The notes: generated from the letters alone by a model not told the origin. A stretch of DNA of 64,000 nt from Brevibacterium sp. ZH18 (GCF_022748595.1 NZ_JALDSX010000012.1:1-64000); one strand, 5' to 3'. Numbered from the stretch's first letter, positions 1-9,308 are shown. Translations and numbers: made by a program.

Positions 1-305
1 CCGAGGTCCGCCGTCTGCGCATCCGCATCATCGGGCTCAACCCCCGACACCTCGCCGAGGCGGGGGAGCGCACGCCGGATCGGTCCCGTCGGGACACCAT
101 CACCGAGGCGCTTGCCGAGTTCTCCGCGATCGGATCGGAGAGCCGTACGGTTCCCGACCTCGGTGACCAGAGTCTGGCCGATCAGGTCGTCGTGTTGCTC
201 GAGGAAGGCAGGCTCAGCGCCGAAGAGCTGGGCGAAAGCGAACGCGACGAGCAGATGACGCAGCTCCTCGACGCCGCGGTTCGGCTGCGCCGCAATCTCG
301 CCTGA
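1..305 (+). CDS. C-terminal end of an unidentified protein (5' truncated by window edge)
   Basis: An open frame enters from the left edge and stops at the TGA at 303-305, giving about 100 residues of C-terminal sequence. It starts with a basic stretch (RRLRIRIIG) and continues as a charged, probably helical tail (DQSLADQVVVLLEEGRLS, then LLDAAVRLRRNLA). Third-codon positions are almost all G or C, which supports real coding. No family motif is recognisable, so no function is given. The next gene begins about 20 bp downstream on the same strand and could be co-transcribed. Confidence 0.6.
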   Translation, partial: EVRRLRIRIIGLNPRHLAEAGERTPDRSRRDTITEALAEFSAIGSESRTVPDLGDQSLADQVVVLLEEGRLSAEELGESERDEQMTQLLDAAVRLRRNLA

Positions 306-325
306 AAGGCAATGTCGAGCTATGA

Positions 326-1924
326 ATGATCAGCAATGACGGACCTGCCATGATCGACCGACGTCCGCTCCACTTCACCCTGGCCGGGATTGCCGCAACA
401 CTCATCTACTTCGGCACCGCCGAGTTCATCGCTGGTGCCTTCCAGTCCGCTGCAGCGCCGCTGCTCATCCTCGGACAGGCGATCATCCCGCTCACGCCGA
501 CCGCCCTGATCAAGGCCGCGATCGCCGTCTTCGGCACCCATGACAAGCTGGCGCTTGTCCTCACCATCGTTGTGGTCGGAGTGGCTATCGGAGCCGGCAT
601 CGGCCGGATCGGCGTCAACCGGCGGTCATTGGCTCTCGTCCTCTTCATCGGCCTCGGTCTCCTCCCCGTGGTGCTCGGTTTGAGCACCGGAGGATCACTG
701 GCCGCGGCCGTGCCTGCTCTCGTCGGTCTGGCAGTGGGCATCGCCGCATATCTCGGACTTATCCGCCTCGGCGAGCGCTCAGAGCACTCCATGCGCGACG
801 TCACACGCTCAGACAGAGGTCCAGCGACAGGAACTCCGGGCCAACCCGACCGACGTGCCTTCTTCGGCCTGGCCGCAGGTGTCTCCGCCGTCGGCATTGC
901 CGCGATCGCAGCTGGTCAGTCGGCGGCGATCCTCGCACGGAATGCGGCAGGCACCCTGACGAAACTCGTGCTGCCACGTCCGGCCACCTCGGCGGCACCG
1001 GTTCCGGCGGGCGCCAGCTTCCAGCTTCCGGGCCTCGCCCCGATCATCACACCCAACGAGAACTTCTACCGGATCGACACCGCACTGATCCCACCAGCAG
1101 TCGATGCTTCATCGTGGTCGCTGCGCATCCACGGAATGGTCGAACAGGAGGTCGAGATCACGATGGACGAACTGCTTGGCCTGCCCTTGGAAGAGCACTA
1201 CGTCAGCCTCGCGTGCGTGTCGAACGAAGTCGGCGGTGACCTGGTCGGGAACGCGAAATGGCTGGGCTACCCGGTGCGCGAGCTCCTCGCTCGAGCGCGA
1301 CCGAAAGCGGGGGCCGACATGGTCCTGTCGGCCTCCGACGACGGGTTCAGTGCCTCGACCCCGCTCGAGGTGCTCACCGACGACCGCGCGGCACTGCTCG
1401 CGGTCGGCATGAACGGCGAACCGCTCCCGCGCGAGCACGGGTTCCCTGCTCGGCTGGTGGTGCCAGGCCTCTACGGCTTTGTCTCCGCAACGAAGTGGGT
1501 GACCGACATAGAAGTCACCCGGTTCGCGGACAAGGAGGCGTACTGGACGACGCGCGGATGGTCGACTCACGGGCCAGTGCTGGTGGCCTCCCGCGTCGAT
1601 GTGCCCCAGGCTGGAATCCACGTCACCGCCGAGAATGGCGGCACGATCGTCACCGCGGGAATGGCATGGGCCCAGCACACCGGCATCGCGAAGGTGGAAG
1701 TACGTCTGGACAACGGCGACTGGCAGTCGGCGCAGCTGAGCGACGAGCTGACGAAGGACACCTGGCGGCAGTGGCGCTGCGAACTCACCGGCGTTCAAAC
1801 CGGCTCTCACACGGTGACGGTGCGGGCGACCGATGCCGAGGGCAATGTCCAGATCTCCGAACGTCGACCTGCCATCCCGGGAAGCGCGACCGGACTGCAC
1901 AGTCGGGATTTCACCGTCGACTGA
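326..1924 (+). CDS. Membrane-anchored molybdopterin-dependent oxidoreductase, sulfite oxidase type
   Basis: The first ~200 residues hold several hydrophobic segments (for example LAGIAATLIYFGTAEF, LVLTIVVVGVAIGAGIG, SLALVLFIGLGLLPVVLG), then a fifth near residues 180-195. This places the catalytic part outside the membrane. Residues ~250-400 are the sulfite-oxidase Mo-cofactor domain, with the motif SLACVSNEVGGDLVGNAKW holding the expected molybdenum-ligating Cys. The C-terminal ~100 residues match the Mo-co dimerisation (Ig-like) domain (VEVRLDNGDW, then HTVTVRATDAEG). Family members oxidise sulfite or reduce other S- or N-oxides; the substrate cannot be read here. An alternative in-frame ATG lies at 350. 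The gene stands alone between the partial gene and the symporter operon. Confidence 0.85.
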   Translation: MISNDGPAMIDRRPLHFTLAGIAATLIYFGTAEFIAGAFQSAAAPLLILGQAIIPLTPTALIKAAIAVFGTHDKLALVLTIVVVGVAIGAGIGRIGVNRRSLALVLFIGLGLLPVVLGLSTGGSLAAAVPALVGLAVGIAAYLGLIRLGERSEHSMRDVTRSDRGPATGTPGQPDRRAFFGLAAGVSAVGIAAIAAGQSAAILARNAAGTLTKLVLPRPATSAAPVPAGASFQLPGLAPIITPNENFYRIDTALIPPAVDASSWSLRIHGMVEQEVEITMDELLGLPLEEHYVSLACVSNEVGGDLVGNAKWLGYPVRELLARARPKAGADMVLSASDDGFSASTPLEVLTDDRAALLAVGMNGEPLPREHGFPARLVVPGLYGFVSATKWVTDIEVTRFADKEAYWTTRGWSTHGPVLVASRVDVPQAGIHVTAENGGTIVTAGMAWAQHTGIAKVEVRLDNGDWQSAQLSDELTKDTWRQWRCELTGVQTGSHTVTVRATDAEGNVQISERRPAIPGSATGLHSRDFTVD

Positions 1925-1995
1925 GCCGACCTGCGCGGAAGCAGCAGAGTCTTCTCACACGCATGCGTCCCCGCGGGGACGCGTTTCTGAGAAGC

Positions 1996-2026
1996 TTGTG
2001 AAATATCTGACAGAACATTGTATGGT
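1996..2026 (+). promoter_or_regulatory. Possible promoter of the symporter operon
   Basis: A local AT-rich stretch in the 134-bp gap holds TTGTGA at 1996-2001. TGTATG (2019-2024, 17-bp spacing) or TATGGT (2021-2026) could be the -10 element. It is the only AT-rich spot ahead of the small membrane gene. Prediction by eye only. Confidence 0.3.
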
Positions 2027-2067
2027 CACCGGTACGTCCTGTTCGACAGCACAATGAGGTGGTCTTC

Positions 2068-2259
2068 GTGTTCGGCTTACCGACGGCAACAGTCGTCATC
2101 ATCTTCGGCATCCCGGCGATCTGGGTGATCTACACACTCGCCTTCGTCTACCTCTCTCGAGGGTGGAAGGCCGAGGATGTCGCTGAAGATCAGGACCTCG
2201 TCGCTCGAGCCTCGGTGACCGAGCAGGGCTCGGAAACTGAGAACGGGGGACTGGTATGA
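2068..2259 (+). CDS. Small single-span membrane protein preceding a sodium:solute symporter
   Basis: This is a 63-residue protein with one strong transmembrane helix (TATVVIIFGIPAIWVIYTLAFVYL) followed by a short cytoplasmic-type basic/acidic tail (SRGWKAEDVAEDQD). I chose GTG 2068 because GAGG at 2056-2059 is 8 bp upstream; an in-frame GTG at 2059 is the alternative. The stop overlaps the ATG of the symporter (ATGA at 2256-2259), so the two are translationally coupled. Small membrane partners before SSS-family genes are common in actinobacteria and are presumed accessory subunits. That role is inference. Confidence 0.7.
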   Translation: MFGLPTATVVIIFGIPAIWVIYTLAFVYLSRGWKAEDVAEDQDLVARASVTEQGSETENGGLV

Positions 2260-3794
2260 ACCTCGAGACCTGGTTCCTCGTCATCTACTTCATCGCCATG
2301 GCCGGCATCGGTGTGTGGACGCTGAAGATCGGCAACAAGGACAGCGAAGGCTACCTGTTGGGCGGACGCAGCCTCGGGCCGGCCGTGACCGCACTGCGGC
2401 TGCAGAGCTCATCGATGTCGGGGTACATGTTCCTCGGTGCCGGGTCCCTGGCGTACACGAAGGGCTACTTCTCGCTCTGGTACGCGATGGGCGATATCGG
2501 CGGCGGTGTGCTCAACCTGTCCATCCTGGGCAGGCGGATGCGCAAGCTCTCACAGATCCTGGGTTCCCTGACCTCGATCGAATACCTCGAGCACCGTTAC
2601 CCGTCGAAGTGGATCCGCGCGATCGCCGCCCCTGTCGCCGTGTTCTGCATCTTCTTCTACGTTATGAGCCAGTTCATCGCCGGCGGTCGCGGCCTGGAGA
2701 TGGTCACCGGCGTTCCCTATGCATGGGCCCTGCTCATCGCCGTCGGCGTCATCGTCTTCTACACCTTCCTGGGCGGCTACCTGGCCGTGGCCTACACCGA
2801 CTTCGTGCAGGCCATCATCATGCTCATCGGCATGGTGTGGATCCTCATCGGCACACTTCAGGCCGTGGGCGGTTGGACGGCCGGCAACAATGCCGTCGGT
2901 GAGATCAACCCGAACTTGCTCACAATGTGGGGCCCCGACGGCATCGACTCCGTCCAGTGGGGCGTCATCATCGGCGCGGTCCTCGTCTTCTCCATCGGCT
3001 ACATGGGCTGGCCGCACGTCAACGTCAGCCATATGGCCATGAAGCGGCCCTCGGTCGCGCGCACAGCGAGCATGTACGCCACCGGCTTCAACCTCCTGTT
3101 CATCCCCGCGCCCTACATCGTGGGCATCATGGCGCTCATCATCCTGCCCAACCTCGATAACCCCGAGCTCGCGGTGTTCCAGGTCGCGGACACGGTGCTG
3201 CCGAACTTCGCCGTCGGCATCGTCATGGCCGGCATCATGGCAGCGATCATGTCCACCGCGGATGCCCTGCTGCTGCAGTCGGGCACGATCGCCAGCCAGG
3301 ACCTGTTCCAGCGCTTCATCAAGAAGGACATGTCCGACAGCCAGTCCGTGTGGGTCTCACGCTTCACCGTCCTCATCCTCGCCATCATCGGCTACATTGT
3401 GGCGGTCAATGATCCTCCGGCCGTCGCCGAGGTGGTCATCTTCTCCACCACCGTGCTCGGTGCCGCATTCGTTCCCGTCTACGTGGCCGCCGCTTGGTGG
3501 AAGAAGGCCAACGTTCCCGGCGCAATCTCTTCGATGGTCTTGGGCACCGTGTCCTCGGTCGTCTGGCAGCTGACCGGGCTCGTCGATGTCACCGGAGTCG
3601 ATCCTATGGGCGTGGGCATCGTCTGCTCGACTCTGGGACTCATCCTCGTGTCTCTGGCCAGCCAGAAGTCCCACCCGGTGCCGGCACACGTTGTCGCCGC
3701 GTTGAAGGAGACTGACAAGATCGGGGCCATCCCGGCCCACATGCTCACCGGTCAGAACGATGCCTTGGCAGCACAGGTGCCCAAGGATGCGTGA
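2256..3794 (+). CDS. Sodium:solute symporter (SSS/SLC5 family)
   Basis: A 512-residue protein with about 13 hydrophobic segments and the SSS-family layout. The N-terminal sequence GYLLGGRSLGPAVTALRLQSS around residues 33-53, and SSMSGYMFLGAGSLAYTKGY after it, correspond to the conserved first-helix region. The YTFLGGYLAVAYTDFVQ motif (residues ~168-184) and GIMAAIMSTADALLLQ (residues ~325-340) are typical of SSS sodium-site helices. It imports an organic solute with Na+; proline, pantothenate, acetate or a sugar acid cannot be told apart. A GGGGGAC stretch upstream serves as ribosome site. It follows the small membrane gene with a 4-bp overlap. Confidence 0.88.
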   Translation: MNLETWFLVIYFIAMAGIGVWTLKIGNKDSEGYLLGGRSLGPAVTALRLQSSSMSGYMFLGAGSLAYTKGYFSLWYAMGDIGGGVLNLSILGRRMRKLSQILGSLTSIEYLEHRYPSKWIRAIAAPVAVFCIFFYVMSQFIAGGRGLEMVTGVPYAWALLIAVGVIVFYTFLGGYLAVAYTDFVQAIIMLIGMVWILIGTLQAVGGWTAGNNAVGEINPNLLTMWGPDGIDSVQWGVIIGAVLVFSIGYMGWPHVNVSHMAMKRPSVARTASMYATGFNLLFIPAPYIVGIMALIILPNLDNPELAVFQVADTVLPNFAVGIVMAGIMAAIMSTADALLLQSGTIASQDLFQRFIKKDMSDSQSVWVSRFTVLILAIIGYIVAVNDPPAVAEVVIFSTTVLGAAFVPVYVAAAWWKKANVPGAISSMVLGTVSSVVWQLTGLVDVTGVDPMGVGIVCSTLGLILVSLASQKSHPVPAHVVAALKETDKIGAIPAHMLTGQNDALAAQVPKDA

Positions 3795-4452
3795 GCACCC
3801 GGAAAATGTGCCCGGTGGGGGAACAGGTCAGCCTGCTCCATCTGCTCGGGGCGATGCCGATGGTCCGGGCACTCGGGAACCCGCGCTGCGGCTGACCCCG
3901 AACATCACCGTCGCCGAGGCACTCGCTGTATTTCAGCGCAAGCTCCCCGGATCTCACGCCGAGGTCCGGGAAGTGCTCCACCCGTTCTGGTGGACGGTGC
4001 TTACTGCTCGCACCCGGGGCATCTTCAGCCGTTCCCGGAATGGTCCGCTGAGCAGCGGTGCTGTTGGTGTGGGCCCAGTGTCTGGTCAGCGAATGAATGT
4101 CCTCGTCAACGCGTACTCGGGCAAAGGGTTCATCGCAGACTTCGAGCCGCGAGGTACTGCCGTCGGTGCTGCCGAGTGGGACGCTGCACTCGAGCCATCG
4201 GACCAGGCAGGTCCGAGGCCGAGTCTGTTCGAGGTCTCGCGAACGGCCCGTTCGCTGGTGCGGACCAAGGTTGTGAAGACGGTGAAGCTGGGCATGGGAA
4301 TCACCCTCGACGAGGTGGCGCCACCTCGGGGGATCCTCAAACCCAATTGGCTCGTCACCGGCGCCAACGAGAAGTTCTCAGCCACGATCCTCGTCGACGG
4401 TCTTGACTCCTCCCACTACATCGTCCGCGTCGAGAAGCTGATCCGGGACTGA
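3787..4452 (+). CDS. Hypothetical protein, probably frameshifted near its start
   Basis: From about 3890 to the stop at 4450-4452 the frame is well coded (LTPNITVAEALAVFQRKL, then FSATILVDGLDSSHYIVRVE) and has no recognised family. ATG 3787 is in this frame, but codons between 3794 and 3880 have poor third-position GC and give a Pro/Gly/Arg-rich sequence. In another frame, GTG 3791, which overlaps the symporter stop as GTGA, gives a high-GC3, sensible start (VSTRKMCPVGEQVSLLHLLG). That frame ends at TGA 3893-3895. The simplest reading is one gene starting at 3791 with a single-base indel near 3875-3893. It could be a sequencing error or a real mutation. Context suggests co-transcription with the symporter. 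Confidence 0.5.
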   Translation: MREHPENVPGGGTGQPAPSARGDADGPGTREPALRLTPNITVAEALAVFQRKLPGSHAEVREVLHPFWWTVLTARTRGIFSRSRNGPLSSGAVGVGPVSGQRMNVLVNAYSGKGFIADFEPRGTAVGAAEWDAALEPSDQAGPRPSLFEVSRTARSLVRTKVVKTVKLGMGITLDEVAPPRGILKPNWLVTGANEKFSATILVDGLDSSHYIVRVEKLIRD

Positions 4453-4474
4453 CTGAGAGCCAAATGCGGTGCGA

Positions 4475-6535
4475 TCAGCTCTGGTAGGGGTTCGCATTCG
4501 GTGTTCGGCTCCGGGCGAATTCATAGGCATAGTTGAGGTACCACTCGAGTACCTTCGGGTCTTCGGCAGCGGTCCTGCTGACGGCTGAAGGATCAGCGCC
4601 TTGGAAGATCCTCTTGATGGGGATTTCCATGAGCTTTCCGGTGCGCGTCTTCGGGACTGCGGGGGCCTCGATGACTTCGTCGGGCACATATCGTGGTGAG
4701 AGTCGTGTTCGGATTGCCTGTATGATTGCCTCCCGCAGGCTATTGTCGACGTCGACTTCGTCATCGGGGACGACGAACAGCGGCATGAAATAGTCGCCCT
4801 GTTCGAGCTCGGCGCCAATGACCATCGACGCCTGGACACCCGGGACAGTATCGACTACATGACAGATGTCGGCGGATCCCATTCGAATTCCGCCCCGGTT
4901 GATCGTCGCATCAGAACGTCCATGGAGAACATAGCCACCGTCAGGAACCTTCGTCGCCCAATCCCCTTGCCGCCACATTCCAGGAATGTCGTCGAAATAT
5001 GCGCTTCTGTATTTCTCACCTGTGGGGTCATTCCAGAGCTTCACTGGCATTGACGGAAGGGGCTGTGCAATGACGAGTTCGCCGACCTCACCCTCGACAG
5101 CCTCTCCGTCCTCGCGAACTGTGCGGGCATCGACGCCGAGGTAGGAACCTTGTAGCTCGCCAACATAGACGGGGTCCAAAGGATTCGAGCCCAGTATCCC
5201 GGAGGCAATGTCCGTGCCGCCGGAATCTGAGCCGAGCCGGATTTCAGAGTTGATCGAGCCATACACCCATTCCCACGCGGAAGCCGGGAGGGGAGACCCT
5301 GTGGAGAGAATCGAGCGCAGCTTGTCGAGCGAGTATAGTTCACGTGGTTGCACGCCAGAGCGTTCGATCCGAGAGAGTATCGCCGCTCCTGTGCCGAACA
5401 TGCTCACATCTTCATCGCTGCAGATCAGTAGATGTCTGTCGACTCGCGGATAGGTTGGCGACCCGTCATAGGTGACGATAGTGGCGCCCCGCATCATTGA
5501 GTCGACCAGCATGTTCCACACCACCCAAGTAGTTGATACGGCAAAATGCACTCGATCACCTGGACAGATGTCGTATTGCAACCCGTTGCTCTTCAACGTT
5601 TCGAGAACGATACCGCCGTGCGAGTGCACAATGCCCTTCGGCTTTCCTGTCGTCCCTGATGAGTACAACACCCACAGCGGGTGGGAGAATTCAACTGTCG
5701 CAAATTCCAATTCCTGCGGTTGTGCCAGAATCTCGCGCAAACGGACACTTCGAACAGGAGTCGCTTGGCCTTCGCGAGATGTGTCCCCGTTCGCGCGCTC
5801 GGGCGTCAACGAATCGCTCCATCCGGTGAGAGTGTCGCTGCTGTCTGTTTCAATGAGGATGTGATTCCTGACTGAAGGTAGAGCCCCTAGTATCTTGGGC
5901 AACAGTGGCAACTGTTCATGGACCTGGCCTGCAAACTCGTTCACGTTGACGGTGATGAGTACTTTCGGTTGGAGCTGGGTGAAACGGTCGGCGATCCCAT
6001 CAACACCGAAATCGGTATTCACAAGCGACCACACAGCCCCGATGCTTGCGACAGAAAGCAGAGCAGTCACTGCATCTGGAATGCTCGGCAGCACTGCACA
6101 GACAGTGTCGCCGGGTTCAACGCCGAGAGACCTGAGATGCGCGGCCAACGAGCCGACATCCTGGCGCAACTCTCGCCAGGTCTTCGACGTTCGCGGGGCG
6201 GATTCGTGGATGCCCACGATGGCCTCGGCATCAGGAGTGACCTCAGCTTGCTTGAGCAGGTTCTCGGCGTAGTTCACATTGGTACCTGCGAACCAGCGGG
6301 TGTTGACCATATCGTTCCCGGAACGTATAGGACCCAAACTGCGATCGCCGATAACGGAGAAATATTCCCAGATCGACTCCCAGAACGAGTCAATATCTGC
6401 GATGCTCCAAGCGTGCAGGTCGTCGTAGGAATCGGTAGATATGCCTCGAGTCTGCTCCAGCCATGTCTGATATCTGCGTATTTCGGATCCTGCGACACGC
6501 TCGACGCTGGGTCTCCAAAGTTCAACTCTTTTCAT
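4475..6535 (-). CDS. Acetoacetyl-CoA synthetase (acetoacetate-CoA ligase)
   Basis: A 686-residue acyl-adenylate-forming enzyme, the long size typical of acetoacetyl-CoA synthetases. The N-terminal acetyl-CoA-synthetase-type cap reads WSIADIDSFWESIWEYF. The region VNTRWFAGTNVNYAENLL matches the conserved start of the AMP-binding domain. The P-loop YSSGTTGKPKGIVHSHGG lies near residues 290-308, and the C-terminal domain ends with VPKTRTGKLMEIPIKRI, carrying the catalytic Lys. The reaction activates acetoacetate with ATP and CoA. It is 28 bp downstream of the AtoE-type transporter, so uptake and activation are probably one operon. The DNA is visibly less GC-rich than its neighbours. Confidence 0.88.
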   Translation of the reverse strand: MKRVELWRPSVERVAGSEIRRYQTWLEQTRGISTDSYDDLHAWSIADIDSFWESIWEYFSVIGDRSLGPIRSGNDMVNTRWFAGTNVNYAENLLKQAEVTPDAEAIVGIHESAPRTSKTWRELRQDVGSLAAHLRSLGVEPGDTVCAVLPSIPDAVTALLSVASIGAVWSLVNTDFGVDGIADRFTQLQPKVLITVNVNEFAGQVHEQLPLLPKILGALPSVRNHILIETDSSDTLTGWSDSLTPERANGDTSREGQATPVRSVRLREILAQPQELEFATVEFSHPLWVLYSSGTTGKPKGIVHSHGGIVLETLKSNGLQYDICPGDRVHFAVSTTWVVWNMLVDSMMRGATIVTYDGSPTYPRVDRHLLICSDEDVSMFGTGAAILSRIERSGVQPRELYSLDKLRSILSTGSPLPASAWEWVYGSINSEIRLGSDSGGTDIASGILGSNPLDPVYVGELQGSYLGVDARTVREDGEAVEGEVGELVIAQPLPSMPVKLWNDPTGEKYRSAYFDDIPGMWRQGDWATKVPDGGYVLHGRSDATINRGGIRMGSADICHVVDTVPGVQASMVIGAELEQGDYFMPLFVVPDDEVDVDNSLREAIIQAIRTRLSPRYVPDEVIEAPAVPKTRTGKLMEIPIKRIFQGADPSAVSRTAAEDPKVLEWYLNYAYEFARSRTPNANPYQS

Positions 6536-6563
6536 GTTGTTTTCCCGTCAGCCAATTGTTTAA

Positions 6564-7985
6564 TCACCAGCCGAGTACTGGTACAAGTAAAAAGATCGCA
6601 CCGCAGATCAGCATCAGCACAACCATCGCCGTCATGCAGTAACCCCATATGTCCTTGAGCCCGAGTCCCGACAGTCCGAGCGCAGGAAGGACGAAGAACG
6701 GTTGGAGGAGGTTAGTGGTCATGTCGCCGACTGAGATGGCATTGACGATTGTCGCCGGGGCGACCTTCATTGCGCCGAGGGCTTCGATCATGACCGGTCC
6801 TTGCACCTGCCACTGTCCGCCGGCAGAAGGGACGAAGACGTTGACGATCATTGCGGAGACATAGGTGAAGAAGGGGAAAGTCGCCTCGGTGGCAATCGAA
6901 CCGAACAATTGGCCGATCAGCACGATGAGACCTGAACCTGTCATCATTCCGATGATTCCTGCGTAGAACGGGAATTGCAAAACGATGCCAGAGGCTGCAG
7001 GAATGCCTGCTGTGATGGATTGCGCATATTTCACTGGACTGCCGTGAAGAGCCATTCCGACGATCAGGAAGATGAAATTGATGATGTTCAGTTCGAGGTT
7101 GAACCCCTGCGCAATAAAATACGTCGTAATCGCGATGAGCCCGAATATGACAATGGTGATGTTAATGAGTCGGCTGTTGTTGATTCGATCGGAGACGGTC
7201 GCTTGAGCAGGTTCTGGATCGTCGTCTACAGCCACTGTTGTAGCGGAGACGCTGTTCTGCCTTCCGCTGGAAGTAGCTGAACGTGTTGCGAGAGTAGGAT
7301 TCGAGACTCCCTGAGATGTGCCAGCCGAAGAGGGCGCTGAATATGACACGACTTCGGCATCTTTCGGCGCCATGAATATGAAAGCGACGAGGACCCCAAA
7401 GAAACCGAGTACGGCGGCACTTATCATTGTCGGACTGAACAATGTCTCTGTGACTGGGACGAGTCCGATCTTGTCCTCCAACGAATGACCGGGAGTGTTG
7501 ACGAGGAGGGGAGCAGTCAGCGCCAGGGAGACCGGTTGAGTGGCGATTACCGCGGCATAGGATGCGGCGACTAGGAGACGGAAGTCGGCTACGCGAACCC
7601 GGCGCGCGATTTCGATGGCGATCAATGTGCCGCCGACAAAGCCAAGACCCCAGCTTATGAAGCCGAGAACGCCCGAGACAACCATCGTCATGATCAGCGC
7701 AGCGATCTGGGTCTTCGGAATCGAGGCGAAATGTGAGAGCAACCGATTCACGATCGGCGCTTTGGCCAGGGCATAACCAGTGACGAGGACAACAAGCATC
7801 TGCATGGCGAATTCGAGGAACGTCCAGAACCCGTTGTACCAATGTTCCGACATCTCAGGAAGCGACTGTCCTCCCAAAGTCATGCCAAGGACAAGAGTGA
7901 TCAGAGTGAGAATCAGGGCGAACAGATAGGCATTCGGAAGGAACCGTTCCACTGCGAGGTTGAGGGCTCGCGAAATTGTTCTCAT
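6564..7985 (-). CDS. Short-chain fatty acid / acetoacetate transporter, AtoE family
   Basis: Start ATG 7985 is fixed by a strong AAGGAG seven bases upstream; longer in-frame starts run into spacer. The 473-residue product (MRTISRALNLAVERFLPNAYLF) has many transmembrane segments with a soluble Ser/Thr-rich loop around residues 225-270. The pattern matches the AtoE / short-chain fatty acid permease family: FLPNAYLFALILTLITLVLG near the start, SWGLGFVGGTLIAIEIARRV in the middle, PSAGGQWQVQGPVMIEALG near residue 380. It probably imports acetoacetate or a related short-chain acid for the ligase encoded next. Regulation may come from the PucR-type gene immediately upstream. Confidence 0.85.
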   Translation of the reverse strand: MRTISRALNLAVERFLPNAYLFALILTLITLVLGMTLGGQSLPEMSEHWYNGFWTFLEFAMQMLVVLVTGYALAKAPIVNRLLSHFASIPKTQIAALIMTMVVSGVLGFISWGLGFVGGTLIAIEIARRVRVADFRLLVAASYAAVIATQPVSLALTAPLLVNTPGHSLEDKIGLVPVTETLFSPTMISAAVLGFFGVLVAFIFMAPKDAEVVSYSAPSSAGTSQGVSNPTLATRSATSSGRQNSVSATTVAVDDDPEPAQATVSDRINNSRLINITIVIFGLIAITTYFIAQGFNLELNIINFIFLIVGMALHGSPVKYAQSITAGIPAASGIVLQFPFYAGIIGMMTGSGLIVLIGQLFGSIATEATFPFFTYVSAMIVNVFVPSAGGQWQVQGPVMIEALGAMKVAPATIVNAISVGDMTTNLLQPFFVLPALGLSGLGLKDIWGYCMTAMVVLMLICGAIFLLVPVLGW

Positions 7986-8131
7986 AGATTGCTCCTTTGC
8001 AATTGATCGCAGGTGTCGGGACGAGCGTTTTGAACCGTCGCGGTCCAATGCTCCGTCTCCCATTTTGGTTGTTTACTGGACACCTGTGTATGGGTGCAAT
8101 TGCGAATTTTGCGCCCCTGGATTGTACTCAA

Positions 8132-9265
8132 TTACAAACGAGACTGTGCCTCGAACATCCACTCGAGAGCGATGATGGTTTCCGTATTGGAAATCGTTGT
8201 GCCGGTGAGTTCTTCGAAACGGGAGATCCTGTACCGCAGCGTGTTCGGATGGCAGTGTAAAAACTGTGCTGCCTGTCGATATGAACGGTTGTGCCGCAAA
8301 AAGTGGTGCACGCTGTGCAGCAGGACTCCCTCGCCTACTTTGGAAAGATGAAGTGGGGCGAGGAAGCGGCTCTGTAGGTGGTCTATGAGGGGAGTCTGAG
8401 CAACTACGGCGATTCTCCAACTGGATTCTTCAAGCGTGTGATTGCCTTCCGTGCGGGCGCCTGAAGTAGCGGCGACCTGTTCGGCAGTGTCAAATGATGA
8501 GGCAAGCGTATCTAGGCGGCTGCGGTGCCCATACGACACCGACACTTCGGGCATTGGCGTAAACTCGTGCACGGTAATACCGATGATCTGGTCCGTGTGA
8601 ATGACGCTAATTCCTCGACCGCCGATGAGCTGTGATTCGATGAGTGCCATCAGGCTGTAGATATCGATATCGGAATTTGGCGAGGGCCGTGCCGTGAACG
8701 CCCGAAAATGCAGTTCGGTATTGAGTCGGAACCGAGCTAGGGCCTTGCTCACCAGTGGCTCTTCAAAACTGCCCGTTTTCAACCGTTCAATGACATCCAT
8801 CTTCAGCTCATGTGTGTGGGTGTCAAGCTGAATCCGGTGCTGGCGGTATTCAGCTGCCAGTGCAGCTGTGTACGCGTCTATAACATTGCGAATCGTGCGG
8901 TAGGTCTCGAGGATCTTCTCCGTCGGGACGCCGTGATCCCCAAAAAGTGCAGTCAGTTCGTCCGCGATCAGACCGATGCTGAACGTGTAAGACCGAATGA
9001 GATCGTCGATGGGCACGCCAGCTTCAAAACGCCGTCGGGCGATTCGTGCCCACGTATATAGGCGGTTTGACTGCGGAGCGGCGGGGTCGGTCACTGCGAG
9101 CGAGCACATTTCGATATTCTGTCGGAATGAGGATTCCAAAGCCTCGTCTCTGACATCTGCATAACTCGGAAAATCTGAGCGAACACGAGCAAGGACCTGC
9201 GCGAGCAGTTCGGTCTCCCGTTCTCCTAGTTCAGCAAGTGCAGTGAGGGCGCCTGGTTCAATCAT
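8132..9265 (-). CDS. PucR/CdaR-family transcriptional regulator
   Basis: Start ATG 9265 gives a 377-residue protein (MIEPGALTALAELGERE); the longer open frame upstream only shadows the neighbouring VOC gene. The N-terminal half is helical and the middle part has the GGDEF-like fold common in this family. The C-terminus holds the PucR-type helix-turn-helix, HNRSYRQAAQFLHCHPNTLRYRI, with the family-defining HxNTLRYR core. Such regulators usually activate adjacent catabolic genes in response to a metabolite. It lies upstream of the atoE-like and acetoacetyl-CoA synthetase genes in the same orientation with 146 bp between, so it is the likely regulator. Its base composition is low in GC like theirs. 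Confidence 0.82.
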   Translation of the reverse strand: MIEPGALTALAELGERETELLAQVLARVRSDFPSYADVRDEALESSFRQNIEMCSLAVTDPAAPQSNRLYTWARIARRRFEAGVPIDDLIRSYTFSIGLIADELTALFGDHGVPTEKILETYRTIRNVIDAYTAALAAEYRQHRIQLDTHTHELKMDVIERLKTGSFEEPLVSKALARFRLNTELHFRAFTARPSPNSDIDIYSLMALIESQLIGGRGISVIHTDQIIGITVHEFTPMPEVSVSYGHRSRLDTLASSFDTAEQVAATSGARTEGNHTLEESSWRIAVVAQTPLIDHLQSRFLAPLHLSKVGEGVLLHSVHHFLRHNRSYRQAAQFLHCHPNTLRYRISRFEELTGTTISNTETIIALEWMFEAQSRL

Positions 9266-9308
9266 GTTCCTGATTCTGGCACGCCTTCTGTGAACGAGTT
9301 GGGTCTCT

